Assembly: GCA_964387775.1 (NCBI GenBank) | Contig: CAYLZO010000275.1 | Span: forward strand, 1-6,204 | Reading direction: 5' to 3' | Source of the DNA: CAYLZO01 sp964387775 | GTDB lineage: Bacteria > Chloroflexota > Anaerolineae > JAAYZQ01 | Length of the DNA: 6,204 nucleotides | Part shown: positions 5,000 to 6,204 of the stretch, piece after piece | Position numbering within the stretch: position 1 is the first letter of the stretch | Layout of the letters: each line of letters opens with the position of its first letter | Position numbers and translations under genes: made by a program | The notes under the pieces: model-generated | Databases searched by the model: none | What the model was told of the DNA's origin: nothing | The model's input: the letters and a program-made list of their open reading frames with translations, nothing else

Positions 5000-5473
5000 C
5001 TAGACCGAGCGGTTCTCCCCCTGGATGCGCGTGCCGGTATCTACGACGATTTGGCCGTCCACGATCTCGACAGGAAATCGATCCATGTCCCGTGGCGCCG
5101 GAGAGCGGACGAGCGTGCCGTCTTGAGCAAATCTGGAGCCGTGACAGGGGCACGAATAGCCATCGTCCTGAACGTGGCGGACCAGGCAACCGAGATGGGT
5201 GCAAACCTGATATAGCGCTATGAATTCGCCGCCATCGTTCACGAGGAAGAACTTGCCGTCGCGGATGGACGTCACCGAGCCCTCGGGAAAGTCTTCCACC
5301 GGGCCGACGACGAATTCGCCGCCGAATTCCCCCTCTCGGAAGCGGGGATAGGCAAAGGCGATGGTTGCTCCCCCAGACCCGGCCATGAACAATGCCATGG
5401 ACGACAACCAGGCATACCAGAGGAACTCTCGACGGGTGACTGCCGACTCGTTGTTGCCATTCTCTTCAGGCAT
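5000..5473 (-). CDS. qcrA: Rieske 2Fe-2S protein of a menaquinol:cytochrome c oxidoreductase
   Basis: This 157-aa protein has an N-terminal Tat-like signal anchor: TRREFLWYAW (13-22) followed by one membrane helix (to about 42). The soluble Rieske domain holds CTHLGC (91-96) and CPCHGS (108-113). C91, H93, C108 and H111 bind the 2Fe-2S cluster, and C96 with C110 should form the stabilising disulfide. SPAP (124-127) is the proline loop covering the cluster. The cluster accepts one electron from quinol at cytochrome b and delivers it to the diheme cytochrome c. HGSRF keeps the Ser but has Phe115 where high-potential Rieske proteins have Tyr. It is the first gene of the operon, with a promoter about 60 bases upstream. 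The frame has no other start codon nearby. Confidence 0.97.
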   Translation of the reverse strand: MPEENGNNESAVTRREFLWYAWLSSMALFMAGSGGATIAFAYPRFREGEFGGEFVVGPVEDFPEGSVTSIRDGKFFLVNDGGEFIALYQVCTHLGCLVRHVQDDGYSCPCHGSRFAQDGTLVRSPAPRDMDRFPVEIVDGQIVVDTGTRIQGENRSV

Positions 5474-5484
5474 CGCTGCAAGCG

Positions 5485-5491
5485 ACCTCCT
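5485..5491 (-). promoter_or_regulatory. Ribosome binding site of the Rieske gene
   Basis: On the - strand AGGAGGT lies 11 bases before ATG 5473, a full consensus sequence at slightly long spacing. No in-frame ATG, GTG or TTG lies between them, so it fixes the start. Confidence 0.8.
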
Positions 5492-5531
5492 TTCATCCGT
5501 GGGCAGGATGGCAAGATACTAGATGCAGGCG

Positions 5532-5560
5532 ATTATAACACGACTCGGACAAAAGTACAA
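5532..5560 (-). promoter_or_regulatory. Sigma70-type promoter of the Rieske/cytochrome bc operon
   Basis: On the - strand a perfect -10 hexamer TATAAT (5537-5532) stands 17 bases downstream of TTGTAC (5560-5555), which matches the first three bases of the TTGACA -35 box. The predicted transcript start near 5525 gives a leader of about 50 bases before the Rieske ATG. The AT-rich hexamer stands out in a GC-rich window. No clear operator was seen. Confidence 0.75.
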
Positions 5561-5647
5561 GCCCAACTAACGACAGATCCGGCATGCAAATCACCTGTAA
5601 CCGGGCATTGTCAGGTTGGGTGCCAGGCCGCCCTTCAAGCCCATCTG

Positions 5648-6204
5648 CTATTCACAGCGCCGGGCCAGCTCACGCACCGCCGCCAACGATCCGACGAGGG
5701 TCAGGCGATCGCCCAGCTGCAAGACGGTGTGGCCCCGGGGCAAGATGATGTCCCCGTTCCGCTGCACCAGCACAACCGAGGCCCCCTCCGGAAGGTCTAC
5801 GTCCCGGAGCGGCCGGTTGGTCAAGTCAGCACAGCCAAGACGGACCTCGGCGACGTCGTACTCGTCCTCCAGGTCGGTGATCAGCGACGAGACGCTGGGA
5901 TAGAGCAGCAGGTATTCCAATTCCACCACCGGCGAGAGGCTGGGATTGACCACCTCGACGCCCAGGTCGGCAAACGCCTTGGTCTGGGTCGCGTCGTGAA
6001 CCCTGGCCGTCACGTGTTTGATGCCCAGCTCCTCGCGAGCCAACCTGCAAACCGCCAGATTCTGCTCGTCGTCGGGAAGGAGGGCTGCCGCGGCCTCGAT
6101 GGTCTCGGGCTCCAAAGGCTCCCACGTAGCCCGTTGGGTCGCATCACCCTCGGCAAACTCGGCCCCCAAGTCAGCTACGGCCGGCGCCCGCTCGGGATCG
6201 CAGT
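5648..6204 (-). CDS. TrkA/RCK-domain potassium transport regulatory protein, C-terminal part
   Basis: The gene runs off the right edge, leaving 184 residues plus a partial codon. The first visible residues (CDPERAPAVADLGAEFAEGDAT) match the second half of the RCK_N/TrkA-N Rossmann fold, in the D.DPER...L......GDAT segment. The NAD-binding GxGxxG would lie just outside. The fold continues through LLPDDEQNLAVCRLAREELGIKHV. After LYPSVSSLI comes an RCK_C/TrkA-C domain (about residues 105-184), with LTNRPLRDVDLPEGASVV and DIILPRGHTVLQLGDRLTLVG, the usual ligand-binding module. It could be a stand-alone TrkA, or the tail of a K+ channel or cation/proton antiporter. TTG 6169 is not the true start because homology continues upstream of it. 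It ends TAG at 5648, about 90 bases before the Rieske promoter, and no convincing terminator was seen between. Confidence 0.92.
   Translation of the reverse strand, partial: CDPERAPAVADLGAEFAEGDATQRATWEPLEPETIEAAAALLPDDEQNLAVCRLAREELGIKHVTARVHDATQTKAFADLGVEVVNPSLSPVVELEYLLLYPSVSSLITDLEDEYDVAEVRLGCADLTNRPLRDVDLPEGASVVLVQRNGDIILPRGHTVLQLGDRLTLVGSLAAVRELARRCE

Noticed and set aside
5597..5618. Small inverted repeat (ACCTG/CAGGT) downstream of the TrkA-like gene as a terminator
   Set aside because: Only about 5 bp with a loop of about 15 bases and no T tract; too weak to call.

Overview
The window looks like the end of a metagenome-assembled contig from a high-GC, respiring bacterium. The first 34 bases are Illumina adapter rather than genomic DNA. 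The best guess is a member of the Chloroflexota (Anaerolineae-like), and this is inference only. It rests on a menaquinol-type Rieske/cytochrome b complex, a Pro/Thr-rich linker in the cytochrome c, and hairpins built of 7-bp repeats that I associate with such genomes. No marker gene proves it.

Layout from left to right: adapter remnant (2-34); the C-terminal end of a metallo-beta-lactamase-fold hydrolase on the + strand (36-248); a perfect 17-bp palindrome between convergent genes (261-300). All remaining genes are on the - strand. Read in their own direction from the right edge they are: the C-terminal part of a TrkA/RCK potassium-regulatory protein (6204-5648); an intergenic region with a strong sigma70-like promoter (5560-5532); a three-gene respiratory operon of Rieske protein (5473-5000), fused cytochrome b (4959-3388) and diheme cytochrome c (3353-2601); a rho-independent terminator (2570-2524); a B12-binding radical SAM protein (2489-1002); a hairpin of 7-bp repeats (931-994); a 73-aa hypothetical protein (901-680); and an Mth938-fold protein (659-315). 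No stretch longer than about 175 bases lacks a gene.

The three respiratory genes should form one quinol:cytochrome c oxidoreductase. Quinol is oxidised at cytochrome b, one electron passes through the Rieske 2Fe-2S cluster to the diheme cytochrome c, and the other crosses the membrane through the two b hemes. Cytochrome b has b6-type heme-ligand spacing but carries the subunit IV part in the same chain. It has Ala where b6 has the heme c(i) cysteine, APWY in place of PEWY at the Qo site, and a soluble C-terminal extension of about 120 residues predicted outside the membrane. The Rieske protein has Phe at a position where high-potential forms have Tyr, which fits a low-potential menaquinol system.

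I do not see a clearly undescribed multi-gene system. The most unusual points are a heptamer-repeat hairpin that has become in-frame coding sequence inside the radical SAM gene, a second heptamer-repeat hairpin abutting the 3' end of the same gene, the unexplained C-terminal domain of cytochrome b, and the adapter contamination that truncates the first gene.
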